64,000 bases of DNA, from assembly GCF_934372025.1 (NCBI RefSeq), contig NZ_CAKROJ010000001.1, positions 62,001-126,000 on the forward strand, in the 5' to 3' direction. The position numbers were made by a program, and so were the translations under genes. The notes beneath the pieces are model-generated. The model searched no databases, was not told where the DNA came from, and saw only the letters and a list, made by a program, of their open reading frames with translations. This DNA comes from an uncultured Blautia sp. (lineage in GTDB: Bacteria; Bacillota; Clostridia; Lachnospirales; Lachnospiraceae). Of this stretch, positions 7,733 through 16,533 are shown piece by piece; within the stretch, counting starts at the first letter, position 1; each line of letters begins with the position of its first letter.

Positions 7733-9886
7733 TTATTTGATTCCCTTCATGGACAAGCTGATTCGCTTCTTCTTCAAATCCACTCCAATCACTCTCACAT
7801 CCACAACATCCCCAACGGACACTGCCTCCAGCGGATGCTTGATAAATCTCTCCGTCATCTCAGAAATATGCACAAGCCCATCCTGATGCACTCCAATATC
7901 CACAAATGCACCAAAGTCAATAACATTACGTACGGTTCCCTTAAGAACCATACCTTCTTTGAGGTCCTTCATATCCAGTACATCTGTACGCAGAACCGGT
8001 TTCGGCATCTCATCACGAGGATCTCGTGCCGGTTTCTCCAACTCTTTCACAATATCACGCAGAGTCGGTTCGCCTACTCCAAGCTCTTCAGCCAGTTTCT
8101 TATAATTCTTGATCTGTCTGGAAATACCGCTCAGTTTACCACCAGTAATATCTTCTGGTTTATAGCCAAGCTTCTCAAGAACCTTCTGCGCCGCCTCATA
8201 GCTTTCCGGATGAACACTGGTAGCATCCAGAGGATTTTTACCACCTGTGATACGAGCAAAACCTGCACACTGTTCAAAAGCTTTCGGACCAAGCTTGGCA
8301 ACCTTAAGAAGTTCACGACGACTCTCAAATCGTCCATTCTCTTCACGGTATGCAACAATATTCTTTGCAATTGCTTTACTGATACCGGAAATATATTCCA
8401 GAAGAGATGCAGATGCAGTATTCAGATCCACACCGACTTTATTTACACAGTCTTCTACAACCCCACTCAGAGCTTCTCCAAGCTTCTTCTGGTTCATATC
8501 ATGCTGATACTGCCCTACACCGATAGACTGCGGAGTAATCTTTACAAGCTCGGCCAGCGGATCCTGCAGACGTCTTGCGATAGAAGCTGCACTTCTCTGT
8601 CCTACATCAAAGTTCGGGAATTCCTCTGTTGCAAGCTTACTTGCAGAATATACAGATGCTCCGGCCTCATTTGTGATCACATACTGAACCTTCTCCGGAA
8701 TCTCTTTCAGAAGTTCTACAATAATCTGCTCAGATTCTCTGGATGCAGTTCCATTTCCAAGAGAAATCAGAGAAACATTGTACTTTCTGATCAGCTTTTT
8801 AAGGGTTTCTTTTGAAGCACGGATCTTTGCATCATTCGTCGGCGCTGTCGGATAAATAACAGTTGTATCAAGAACCTTACCCGTCTCATCTACAACAGCC
8901 AGCTTACATCCAGTACGGAAAGCAGGGTCCCATCCAAGAACTACCTTACCTACAATTGGAGGCTGCATCAGAAGCTGTTCCAGGTTCTTTCCAAATACAT
9001 GGATCGCGCCATCTTCAGCTTTTTCCGTCAGGTCACTTCTGATTTCTCTCTCGATTGCAGGCGCGATCAGACGCTTGTAGCTGTCCTCAACTACTTCACG
9101 AAGGATTGGTTTTGTGATCGGGTTGTCTCTTGTGATAACCTGTTTCTGAAGCCATCCCATAGCTTCCTCTTCCGGTGCATTAACCTTAACTGTAAGGATT
9201 TTTTCTTTTTCACCACGGTTCAGTGCAAGCACACGGTGTCCGGCAAGCTTTTTGATCGGCTCTTCAAATTCATAATACATTTCGTAAACAGAAGATTCTT
9301 CAGGCTTCTTAGCTGCAGAAGCAACAGAGCCTCTGTCCATAGTCAGTTTACGAAGATATATTCGATAATCTGCCTCATCTGAAATGTGTTCTGCAATAAT
9401 GTCTTTTGCGCCATTGATTGCATCGGCAGCTGTTTCTACACCTTTTTCTTCAGATATAAAAGCTTTTGCCTCTTCTTCAATCGCCTTGTCAGTCATCTGA
9501 AGCATGATAATATTTGCCAGCGGTTCCAGTCCCTTTTCTTTTGCAATAATTGCGCGTGTACGACGTTTCGGACGGAACGGACGGTAAAGGTCTTCCACTA
9601 CGACCAATGTCTGAGCATCCAGAATCTGTTTTTTCAATTCTGCTGTCAGTTTTCCCTGCTCTTCAATACTTCCAAGTACCTGATTTTTCTTATCTTCCAG
9701 ATTTCTGAGATAAGTCAGTCTCTCATGAAGTGCACGAAGCTGTTCATCGTTTAAGGATCCTGTTGCTTCTTTACGATATCGGGAAATAAACGGTATGGTA
9801 CAGCCTTCATCGATCAGTTTGACTGCTGCTTCCACCTGCCATTTTTCCACATTTAATTCTTTCGTTATTACCTGAATAATATCCAT
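7733..9886 (-). CDS. tex: Tex family RNA-binding transcription accessory protein
   Basis: Cytoplasmic nucleic-acid-binding protein of 717 aa, normal length for Tex. Domain order: N-terminal Tex helical region, YqgF-like RNase H fold (about 320-450, LGWDPAFRTGCKLAVVD), helix-hairpin-helix repeats (about 490-560, LLEYISGISKAIAKNI) and a C-terminal S1 domain (about 640-715, GTVRNVIDFGAFVDIG). The start ATGGATATT at 9886 has AAAGGAG 5 nt before it; the upstream in-frame ATG at 9907 lacks one. Tex proteins associate with RNA polymerase or ribosomes and affect expression broadly; the exact role here is not shown. Single-gene unit ending at LHE-2. Confidence 0.95.
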   Translation of the reverse strand: MDIIQVITKELNVEKWQVEAAVKLIDEGCTIPFISRYRKEATGSLNDEQLRALHERLTYLRNLEDKKNQVLGSIEEQGKLTAELKKQILDAQTLVVVEDLYRPFRPKRRTRAIIAKEKGLEPLANIIMLQMTDKAIEEEAKAFISEEKGVETAADAINGAKDIIAEHISDEADYRIYLRKLTMDRGSVASAAKKPEESSVYEMYYEFEEPIKKLAGHRVLALNRGEKEKILTVKVNAPEEEAMGWLQKQVITRDNPITKPILREVVEDSYKRLIAPAIEREIRSDLTEKAEDGAIHVFGKNLEQLLMQPPIVGKVVLGWDPAFRTGCKLAVVDETGKVLDTTVIYPTAPTNDAKIRASKETLKKLIRKYNVSLISLGNGTASRESEQIIVELLKEIPEKVQYVITNEAGASVYSASKLATEEFPNFDVGQRSAASIARRLQDPLAELVKITPQSIGVGQYQHDMNQKKLGEALSGVVEDCVNKVGVDLNTASASLLEYISGISKAIAKNIVAYREENGRFESRRELLKVAKLGPKAFEQCAGFARITGGKNPLDATSVHPESYEAAQKVLEKLGYKPEDITGGKLSGISRQIKNYKKLAEELGVGEPTLRDIVKELEKPARDPRDEMPKPVLRTDVLDMKDLKEGMVLKGTVRNVIDFGAFVDIGVHQDGLVHISEMTERFIKHPLEAVSVGDVVDVRVIGVDLKKKRISLSMKGIK

Positions 9887-9913
9887 TGTATCTCCTTTAT
9901 CATGCATATTTAT

Positions 9914-9933
9914 TTCAAGAATGCCTCGGCATG
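9914..9933. repeat. 20-bp dispersed repeat, copy 1
   Basis: TTCAAGAATGCCTCGGCATG is identical to 29692-29711. It contains the small palindrome ATGCC-TC-GGCAT. Here it lies between the stop of the DUF975 gene and the tex start. It is too long to be chance in 64 kb. Confidence 0.7.
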
Positions 9934-9936
9934 CTT

Positions 9937-10782
9937 TTATGCCTCAGAATTATAGTCATCTTTATTCTGTTTCGTCAATTCCTCTGTTTCTTCCTGATCC
10001 CTGCTAAGACACTGCTCGATTTTTTCTCTCTCGCCTCTGTCATGTGCCTGTTTCTGCTGATCCAGTTCCCCTGTCACATACATATAAAACGCAGTCTCAG
10101 AAAACTGCATATATGGCACCAGCCACAGCAGACCTATATAGAGTGTAAGTATTGAAAGGAAAAACAGTGGTACAAAGCTCAGCTCCAACATCAGATACTG
10201 CCAGATATGTCCTTTCATTGCATGCATACTTACTTTTAATGCTTCTATTCCTCCCATTTCCGGATTATCCGCAAGGAAATAGAATGTCAGTGCAAACGGA
10301 ACAGTCAAAATAACGCTGAGCACCATTGCAATGAGCCACGCTCCGAGAAGCAGCTGGTACCAGTGCAGCATACCTTCCATTGTACTTCCCGGATCCACCA
10401 TATAGGTTACATAGTAAAAAGGAATCTGTGCCAATGCATTAAGTAATGCTACAACAAGTCCTGCAACCAGCACTCTGTCCGGCTGATTATGAAACATATA
10501 CAACAGATTTCCCAGTTTATATTCTCTGCCTCTGCAGATATTCAACAGCATATAGCTGTAACCGGTGCTGAAGATCATTCCAATCAAAGATACAACAAAA
10601 ACAAAAATCTCACTCAGCACAAGCGGCAGCACGGTGTCTCCCGGAAACAGTTTCACTGCAAAAATATTTCCGACAAGATTAACTGCTGCAACTGCCAGCA
10701 TTGCGGCGATGGCAATTCCCCAATTTCCACTGAGATTTCTTTTTGCATAAGACTTCCAGTATTTTCTATCACCCGTATTCAT
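9937..10782 (-). CDS. DUF975 family integral membrane protein
   Basis: 281-aa membrane protein of the DUF975 family; molecular function unknown. About six hydrophobic segments between residues 20 and 235, with the family hallmarks GNWGIAIAAM near the N-terminus and ALKVSMHAMKGHIWQYLMLE near residue 190. The C-terminal 45 residues are polar and rich in Glu/Gln/Lys, probably cytosolic. AGGAG lies 12 nt before the ATG. Same strand as lysC upstream, but separated from it by a strong terminator at 10828, so it needs its own promoter or read-through. Confidence 0.8.
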   Translation of the reverse strand: MNTGDRKYWKSYAKRNLSGNWGIAIAAMLAVAAVNLVGNIFAVKLFPGDTVLPLVLSEIFVFVVSLIGMIFSTGYSYMLLNICRGREYKLGNLLYMFHNQPDRVLVAGLVVALLNALAQIPFYYVTYMVDPGSTMEGMLHWYQLLLGAWLIAMVLSVILTVPFALTFYFLADNPEMGGIEALKVSMHAMKGHIWQYLMLELSFVPLFFLSILTLYIGLLWLVPYMQFSETAFYMYVTGELDQQKQAHDRGEREKIEQCLSRDQEETEELTKQNKDDYNSEA

Positions 10783-10827
10783 TTTTCTTATTTTCTCCTA
10801 TCTGCCCGTTTTACGGACATCAGACAA

Positions 10828-10861
10828 AAATTCCACCTCCGGATGTCCAAAGATGGAATTT
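10828..10861 (-). terminator. Terminator after lysC
   Basis: Minus-strand stem AAATTCCA.CTTTGG - ACAT - CCGGAG.TGGAATTT followed by TTTTG, 6 bp from the lysC stop. Fourteen base pairs including two G-U pairs, so a strong intrinsic terminator. Confidence 0.8.
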
Positions 10862-10867
10862 GTATTT

Positions 10868-12076
10868 TTAATCTGCAAGATTAAATGCATCATGTACTGC
10901 GTTCATGGCTTTTACGCCATCTTTTTCATTGATCAGAACAGTCACACGAATCTCAGATGTTGAGATCATATTGATGTTGACGCCTTCATTGTAAAGACTT
11001 TCAAACATCTTCGCTGCAACACCCGGATTGCTCATCATACCTGCTCCAACAATAGAAAGCTTGGCAATATTTCTTTCTGAATGAAGTTCCTGATAACCAA
11101 GTCTTGCCTTATGTTCTTCAAGAACTGCCATAGCATCATCCAGATCTTTGCCATCTACTGTAAAAGAAATATCCTTTGTACCCGCACGTCCGATAGACTG
11201 CAGGATAACATCAACGTTAATATGCTGTTTAGCAAGAACATCAAATAATTTAAAAGCCACACCCGGTATGTCTTTCAGACCGATAACGGCAATTCTGACT
11301 GCATCTGTATCAAGTGCAACACCACTGATCAGCATTCTTTCCACTGTAACTTCCTCCTTTACGACAGTTCCTTCACTGTTATTCAGACTGGAACGTACCA
11401 CAAGCGGTACGCCGTATTTTTTAGCCATCTCTACAGATCGGTTATGAAGCACTCCTGCTCCAAGCGTTGCAAGGTCAAGCATTTCATCATATGTGATTTC
11501 TTTCAGCTTACGTGCCTTCGGAACTTTACGCGGATCTGCTGTATAAACTCCATCAACGTCTGTATAGATTTCACAGGCATCTGCATGAAGAGCTGCTGCA
11601 AGAGCAACTGCAGTCGTATCTGAACCGCCTCTTCCCAGAGTTGTGTAGTCATCGTATTTATTAACACCCTGGAATCCTGTAACCACAACAATCTTGCGAT
11701 TCTCAAGTTCTCTGCGGATACGCTCAGTATCAATTCTCTTGATACGGGCATTTCCGTGTACGCTCGTTGTGTGCATAGCCACCTGAAATGCATTCAGGGA
11801 CACTGCAGGAACTCCCAGTTTATTAAATGCCATAGACATCAGAGATACAGACATCTGCTCTCCGATCGTAAGAAGCATATCCAGCTCTCTTTTCGGCGGT
11901 TTTTCATTAATATCTGTTGCCATGGAGATCAGTTCATCTGTGTATTTTCCCATTGCTGAGAGAACGACCACCACGTCATTTCCTTTTTGGTATTCTTCGA
12001 CACATCTGTTTGCAACATTATAGATACGCTCTTTGTTGGCTACAGATGTTCCTCCGAATTTCTTTACTATTAACAT
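10868..12076 (-). CDS. lysC: Aspartate kinase
   Basis: Phosphorylates L-aspartate, the first step toward lysine/diaminopimelate, threonine and methionine. 402 aa, class II length. Substrate motif KFGGTSV at residues 5-11, nucleotide-binding GRGGSDTTAVALA near 150, and two C-terminal ACT domains (about 265-330 and 340-400) that normally bind a feedback effector. GGGAGGAAGAT precedes the ATG. It lies 55 bp downstream of hom, making a threonine-branch cluster with hom and the ACT-domain regulator. I see no lysine riboswitch in the short gap. Confidence 0.96.
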   Translation of the reverse strand: MLIVKKFGGTSVANKERIYNVANRCVEEYQKGNDVVVVLSAMGKYTDELISMATDINEKPPKRELDMLLTIGEQMSVSLMSMAFNKLGVPAVSLNAFQVAMHTTSVHGNARIKRIDTERIRRELENRKIVVVTGFQGVNKYDDYTTLGRGGSDTTAVALAAALHADACEIYTDVDGVYTADPRKVPKARKLKEITYDEMLDLATLGAGVLHNRSVEMAKKYGVPLVVRSSLNNSEGTVVKEEVTVERMLISGVALDTDAVRIAVIGLKDIPGVAFKLFDVLAKQHINVDVILQSIGRAGTKDISFTVDGKDLDDAMAVLEEHKARLGYQELHSERNIAKLSIVGAGMMSNPGVAAKMFESLYNEGVNINMISTSEIRVTVLINEKDGVKAMNAVHDAFNLAD

Positions 12077-12131
12077 ATCTTCCTCCCGGAATATAATTGT
12101 TATAATATTATCTGTCAGCGAATGACACCGA

Positions 12132-13346
12132 TCAGTCTTTCACACGGATCATCGTGATCACTTCACCATTCAGTTTACTGATTTTTTCTTTATATTCTCC
12201 CTGAGTCATGTTTGCTGTAATAAAAGCAAATTCCTCCGGAAGTTCTGCAACTTTAACGATCTGAAGATTTCCGAATACAGCTTCTGCCTGCTCAGGTGTA
12301 ACACCTTTGATTCTGACAAAAAATCTGCCTTCAACTTCATCCATCGGTCTGAGAGTCATAGGCTCATTTGACCAGTTTGTTGCAACAGTATTGTGAAGAT
12401 TCTTAGCCTCCTCAACTACATCGGCAACTACTGCACTTGCAGTTGGAAGCTTACCGGCACCACTGCCATAGAACATTGCATCCCCAAGCATATTTCCATG
12501 CACAAAGACTGCATTAAATACATCATTTACACCGTACAGAGGATTTTTCTGGCCAACCAGGAATGGTGCCACAAGTGCAGAATAAGAGTCCTCCCCCAGT
12601 TTGCGGCTGGTTCCGAGGAGTTTGATCGTCATTCCAAGTTCTTCCGCATATGCCATATCTTCCGGTGTGATCTTTGTGATGCCTTCGGTATAAACATCCT
12701 CATAATTAAGGAATTTTCCATAAGCAAGAGAGGACAGAATTGCAATCTTACGGCATGCATCGTAGCCTTCTACATCTGCAGTCGGATCAGCCTCAGCGTA
12801 GCCCTTCTGCTGCGCTTCTTTGAGAACCACATCAAAGTCAGAGCCTTCTGTTGCCATCTTGAACATCATATAATTTGTAGTTCCGTTCAGGATACCTGTG
12901 ATCTCATCGACCTCATCTGCTGTCAGAGATTCATTTAAGGCACGAATGATCGGAATTCCGCCACCACAGCTTGCCTCAAACATAAAATTGATATTCTTCG
13001 CTTTGGCAATTTCCATCAATTCCGGACCGTGTTTCGCAACCAGAGCCTTGTTGGATGTGCAGACACTTTTACCTGATTCCAGAGCTCTCTTTACAAAAGT
13101 ATATGCCGGCTCAATACCACCCATAACTTCTACTACGATGTCTACTTCCGGATCATTTGCTATAATCTCATAATCATGAACCAGAACATCCTGAACCGGA
13201 TCGCCTGGAAAATCTCTCAGATCAAGAACGTATTTAATATTGATCTCCTGTCCTGCACGCTTATTGATAATTTCATGATTGATATTGATAACCTCTACAA
13301 CACCACTTCCAACTGTACCGTATCCTAATACCGCAATATTAACCAT
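12132..13346 (-). CDS. hom: Homoserine dehydrogenase
   Basis: NAD(P)-dependent reduction of aspartate semialdehyde to homoserine, the branch point to threonine and methionine. 404 aa. N-terminal Rossmann motif VLGYGTVGSGVV, catalytic-domain motifs EASCGGGIPIIRALNES and GILNGTTNYMM near residue 150, and GYAEADPTADVEGYDACRK. The C-terminal 70 residues (VEGRFFVRIKG onward) form an ACT-like regulatory region. AGGAGGAAGAT before the ATG. Sits between the ACT-domain regulator gene and lysC on the same strand. Confidence 0.96.
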   Translation of the reverse strand: MVNIAVLGYGTVGSGVVEVININHEIINKRAGQEINIKYVLDLRDFPGDPVQDVLVHDYEIIANDPEVDIVVEVMGGIEPAYTFVKRALESGKSVCTSNKALVAKHGPELMEIAKAKNINFMFEASCGGGIPIIRALNESLTADEVDEITGILNGTTNYMMFKMATEGSDFDVVLKEAQQKGYAEADPTADVEGYDACRKIAILSSLAYGKFLNYEDVYTEGITKITPEDMAYAEELGMTIKLLGTSRKLGEDSYSALVAPFLVGQKNPLYGVNDVFNAVFVHGNMLGDAMFYGSGAGKLPTASAVVADVVEEAKNLHNTVATNWSNEPMTLRPMDEVEGRFFVRIKGVTPEQAEAVFGNLQIVKVAELPEEFAFITANMTQGEYKEKISKLNGEVITMIRVKD

Positions 13347-13385
13347 ATCTTCCTCCTGTGTAATGTCTCTGCCTATAGTAGTTAT

Positions 13386-13838
13386 TTATTCTCTTCCAAG
13401 GATCTTCAGATAGTGAATGCCCTCCCGACTCTCAATATCCTCGACCATGGCCTCTGCATCCCCCTCACCCGGAAGAATTTCCACACTGAGTGTAAGAGTT
13501 GCAATTCCATTGATTGGAATACTCTGATGGATCGTAAGAATATTTCCATGAAAATGTGCAATGGTCTGAAGTACCACAGATAAAAGTCCCGGTTCATCAT
13601 CCATCTGAATAATGAAAGTAATGGTCTTTCCTCTTGCTTCCTCATGAAAAGGAAAAATATCATCCTTATATTTATAAAAGGAGCTTCGACTGATACCGGT
13701 CTGTTCTGCTGCATCCTGTACAGTCTGCGCTCTGCCTGAATCAAGCAGACGTTTTGCCTGTACCACCTTCAACAACACTTCCGGAACTGCCCGCTCCCTG
13801 ACTACAAAATACTTTTTTTTCTCTGCTATTTTATCCAT
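13386..13838 (-). CDS. ACT domain regulator, PheB/ThrR-like
   Basis: 150-aa protein with an N-terminal helix-turn-helix-like segment (about 25-60, TVQDAAEQTGISRSSFYKYK) and a C-terminal ACT domain (about 72-145, DEPGLLSVVLQTIAHFHGNI). Homologues are annotated PheB or UPF0735; from memory a Bacillus relative acts as a threonine-pathway transcription regulator (ThrR), which fits its place directly upstream of hom and lysC. AGGAAGATTGGA precedes the ATG. A large palindromic structure lies about 45-100 bp upstream and could be its own operator. No chorismate mutase active site is visible. Confidence 0.8.
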   Translation of the reverse strand: MDKIAEKKKYFVVRERAVPEVLLKVVQAKRLLDSGRAQTVQDAAEQTGISRSSFYKYKDDIFPFHEEARGKTITFIIQMDDEPGLLSVVLQTIAHFHGNILTIHQSIPINGIATLTLSVEILPGEGDAEAMVEDIESREGIHYLKILGRE

Positions 13839-13880
13839 TCCAATCTTCCTGTTCCTGCTGAATCATTATCTTTCTGTAAT

Positions 13881-13938
13881 ATATCCCTCTCAGGGAATGT
13901 CCGTATTTAAAGGACACGTGTTCCCCTACGAGGGATAT
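13881..13938 (-). promoter_or_regulatory. Extended palindrome upstream of the ACT-domain regulator
   Basis: Nested inverted repeat: ATATCCCTC / GAGGGATAT outer, GGGAA / TTCCC middle, TGTCC / GGACA inner, with short asymmetric bulges. It lies between prfB and the regulator gene, inside the probable leader of the threonine-branch operon. There is no T-run after it, so it is more likely an operator or a structured leader than a terminator. It has none of the T-box landmarks. Confidence 0.55.
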
Positions 13939-14006
13939 GTTACCATACCATCCCACGCTCTGCAAGGATTTTTTGCGTTTTACAGCAGGCTGAAAATGGA
14001 TATTTG

Positions 14007-15135
14007 TTACTGCTGTTCTGCTGGTTTGTTGGACAGCGCGATCCATTTCAGATATGCATTAATAAATGGATCAATATCTCCATCAAGAACGGCATCTACA
14101 TTACCTGTTTCTTCACTTGTTCTGTGATCTTTTACCATAGTATATGGCTGCATAACATAAGATCTGATCTGGTTTCCCCAGCCAATATCCGTAACTTCAC
14201 CACGGATACCAGAAAGCTTTGCTTCTGCCTCCTGCTGTTTCAGAAGATACAGCTTTGCTTTCAGCATCTGCATTGCTTTGTCTTTGTTCATATGCTGAGA
14301 ACGTTCATTCTGACACTGTACTACGATTCCTGTAGGGAAATGCGTAATACGGATCGCGGATGAAGTTTTATTGATATGCTGTCCACCGGCACCACTGCTT
14401 CGGTAGGTATCAATACGGATATCATCATCATTGATCTCAACATCCAGATCCTTCTTAATATCCGGCATAACATCACAGGACACAAACGATGTCTGACGTT
14501 TACCGGCAGCATTAAACGGTGAAATACGAACCAGACGATGTACGCCCTTCTCAGACTTCAGATAACCATAGGCATTCTCTCCATTTACCTGGAATGTAAC
14601 AGACTTGACACCTGCTTCATCTCCATCCAGATAATCCAGAACTTCCATAGTAAAACCTTTACGGTCAACCCAACGGCTGTACATACGATAAAGCATTCCA
14701 CACCAGTCACAGGCTTCTGTTCCGCCTGCTCCGGCATTCAGCTTGATAATCGCATTTTCACTGTCATATTCTCCTGATAATAAAGTTTTGACACGAATAC
14801 TGTCAAAATTCTTCTGGAACTCATCCAGCATCTCCTGAATCTCCGGAATGATTTCCGGATCATTTTCCTCATAGCCCATCTCGATCATGGTCTCCATATC
14901 TTCCATCTGGGTTTCCAGACTGTGATAGATTTCCATATCGTCCTTCATGCTCTTGAGTTCTTTCATCTTCTGCTGGGAAACTTCTGCATTATCCCAGAAA
15001 TCCGGCGCTTCCATTTCACGCTCTAATTCTTCAACCCTCTGCTCTTTGTTAGCGAGGTCAAAGTGAATCCCTCACTTCCACTAATGGTTCTGTGTATGTT
15101 GCAAGAATACTCTTGAACTGATCTAATTCAACCAC
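14007..15135 (-). CDS. prfB: Peptide chain release factor 2, with programmed +1 frameshift
   Basis: Releases peptides at UGA and UAA codons. Encoded as 25 codons from GTG at 15135 (AGAAGGTGA before it), then in-frame UGA at 15058-15060. After a +1 shift, reading resumes at GAC (15057-15059) for 350 codons, giving about 375 aa. Motifs: SPF tripeptide (VRISPFNAAGKRQTSF), which decodes the stop codon, and GGQ (SSGAGGQHINKTSSAIR) for hydrolysis. The UGA is at codon 26, as in E. coli. A start placed at the internal ATG at 15014 would miss the N-terminus. Followed by the palindrome and the ACT-domain regulator gene. Confidence 0.95.
15057..15072 (-). promoter_or_regulatory. prfB autoregulatory frameshift site
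   Basis: Minus-strand AGGGATTCACTTTGAC: a Shine-Dalgarno-like AGGG three codons before the slippery CTT followed by UGA C. This is the classic RF2 arrangement, where low RF2 lets the ribosome slip +1 at CUU and complete the protein. Confidence 0.92.
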
Positions 15136-15230
15136 AGCTTCACCTTCTTTCTATATAATCATATACTGTAATACCATACCATAGATGGGGGAAAACTGCA
15201 AGATTTGCAGGTGCGGAAAAGAAGCAAAAA

Positions 15231-15274
15231 ACACCCACTCCTGGAAATTCAGATTGATTTCTTTGGGTGGGTGT
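15231..15274 (-). terminator. Terminator after the Rpn remnant
   Basis: ACACCCAC / GTGGGTGT arms with an inner GGAAAT / ATTTC pairing; on the minus strand it is followed by TTTTTT. It lies 11 bp beyond the remnant's stop and separates it from prfB. Confidence 0.75.
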
Positions 15275-15284
15275 AATGATATTT

Positions 15285-15542
15285 TTATTTATTTTTTGCG
15301 AAGTCTTTATAAATCCATTCAGCTTCTTTTGTTGAGATTTTAAGACCTTCGCTTAGCTGTTGGATTGTCTGCCCAGGAGTGAGGCCTAATCTCTCACAAG
15401 TGTGAAGAATTCCTTCCTGCATGCCAAATTCATATTCCGCCTGTCTCAGTTTCTTTTCTTCTTTTTCTTTGTCGTATTCGAATATACTCATTCTGATCAC
15501 CTCAGCTTTATTATTCAATAGAAAGTCTTTCAGTGCTACCAT
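15285..15542 (-). pseudogene. C-terminal remnant of an Rpn-family nuclease/transposase
   Basis: 85 codons resembling only the tail of Rpn (PD-(D/E)XK) recombination-promoting nucleases: the junction LLNNKAEVIRMSIFEYDKEK followed by the repeat-rich end EGLKISTKEAEWIY. The catalytic domain is missing. The frame is closed by TAA two codons before its first ATG, only 3 bp after the neighbouring hydrolase stop. An internal ATG at 15491 has a fair site (GAGGTG) and could yield a 68-aa peptide. The tails of these genes are known to vary, so a retained short product is possible. Confidence 0.55.
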
Positions 15543-15545
15543 AGA

Positions 15546-16346
15546 TTATAATTCTATTTTTTCCAGATCCTCCGGAACGTACAGATTTCCGCTGAAATAT
15601 TTCTTTCCTTCTTCTGTATATAATTCTTTTCGGCGGGCAATGTTTTTATCTTCGGTATGATAAAGAAGCAGATTCTTTACGCCCAGCTGTTCTGCCAGTT
15701 CACTTGCATCTTTAACTGTAGAATGATGCTTCTCATACGGATGGAATATATCTGCCTGATCATAAAGACAGAAGGCCTCATGAAGCAGCCATTTACTGTT
15801 TTCGGCATATTTTTTCTCACATTCGTTATACGGCTCGTCACCACAACAGGTAAGCTTTTCGCCATTTCCCATCTCCATGCAGAAGCCGTATTGTTTTGCC
15901 TTGGTAGACTGTATATCAAAAAATGTCACCTTATGTCCAATCAGTTCTCTTTCTTCACCATCGTTTACAACCACCAGATGCAGGCGGTCTCCGATAAAGC
16001 AGGTCTGTTTCGCCGGATAAAGCTTCTCCGCAAAATCTTTCAGCAGACTGATGACTTCATCATGTCCGTAGATCCAGGCTTCGCCCTCATACTGACCCTG
16101 TTTCATATTCTGGCAGATCATACGGATCATCCAGATGATTCCCATAAGATGGTCCACATGTTTGTGAGTCACGAAAATTTCTCTCATATCTTTCCAGTCA
16201 AAACCAGCCTGCTTCAGCTGACGAAGCAGCGTGTTTCCACCCCCGCCGTCCACAAGGAGATGTTTATCCCCATCTTCAAGCACAAAACATGTGTTATAAC
16301 ACTCCGTGACCATTGCGTTTCCAGTTCCAAGCATTGTTATATTCAT
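15546..16346 (-). CDS. Metallo-beta-lactamase fold hydrolase (RNase Z-like)
   Basis: 266-aa cytoplasmic hydrolase of the MBL superfamily, closest in layout to the RNase Z/AtsA-like group. Metal-binding THKHVDH at residues 60-66, downstream H/D ligands around CCGDEP (about 168) and YHTED (about 234). The substrate cannot be deduced. RNase Z itself has an exosite and THxHxDH; here Lys occupies the first variable position. TAAGGAGGC lies 10 nt before the ATG. Stands alone, followed by the Rpn remnant. Confidence 0.85.
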   Translation of the reverse strand: MNITMLGTGNAMVTECYNTCFVLEDGDKHLLVDGGGGNTLLRQLKQAGFDWKDMREIFVTHKHVDHLMGIIWMIRMICQNMKQGQYEGEAWIYGHDEVISLLKDFAEKLYPAKQTCFIGDRLHLVVVNDGEERELIGHKVTFFDIQSTKAKQYGFCMEMGNGEKLTCCGDEPYNECEKKYAENSKWLLHEAFCLYDQADIFHPYEKHHSTVKDASELAEQLGVKNLLLYHTEDKNIARRKELYTEEGKKYFSGNLYVPEDLEKIEL

Positions 16347-16425
16347 TGAAAAACCGCCTCCTTATATATTTCCTGCTTGTACAATAGCATACATTATTTT
16401 TTTAATGCAAGTATTTATACACAAA

Positions 16426-16469
16426 AATACCTTCCATCATGGATATATCTTTCCACAATGGAAGGTATT
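16426..16469 (-). terminator. Terminator of the ribose-type operon
   Basis: Perfect 12-bp arms AATACCTTCCAT / ATGGAAGGTATT, followed on the minus strand by TTTTTG. Located 65 bp beyond the last dehydrogenase stop. Confidence 0.8.
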
Positions 16470-16533
16470 GACAGGCTTTTACAGTTTTTTGAATATAACT
16501 GTCTCTTCTGCTAATATTACCATTTTAGTATTA

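Noticed and set aside
7628..8815. 395-codon plus-strand open frame
   Set aside because: Antisense to tex and part of LHE-2; composition is that of a complementary-strand shadow.
10868..13838. T-box or lysine riboswitch for the lysC-hom cluster
   Set aside because: Gaps are too short for a lysine riboswitch and the palindrome at 13881 lacks the T-box sequence.
14007..15014. RF2 gene starting at the internal ATG 15014
   Set aside because: Would drop 40 residues; the upstream frame with UGA and the slip site is clearly the true 5' end.
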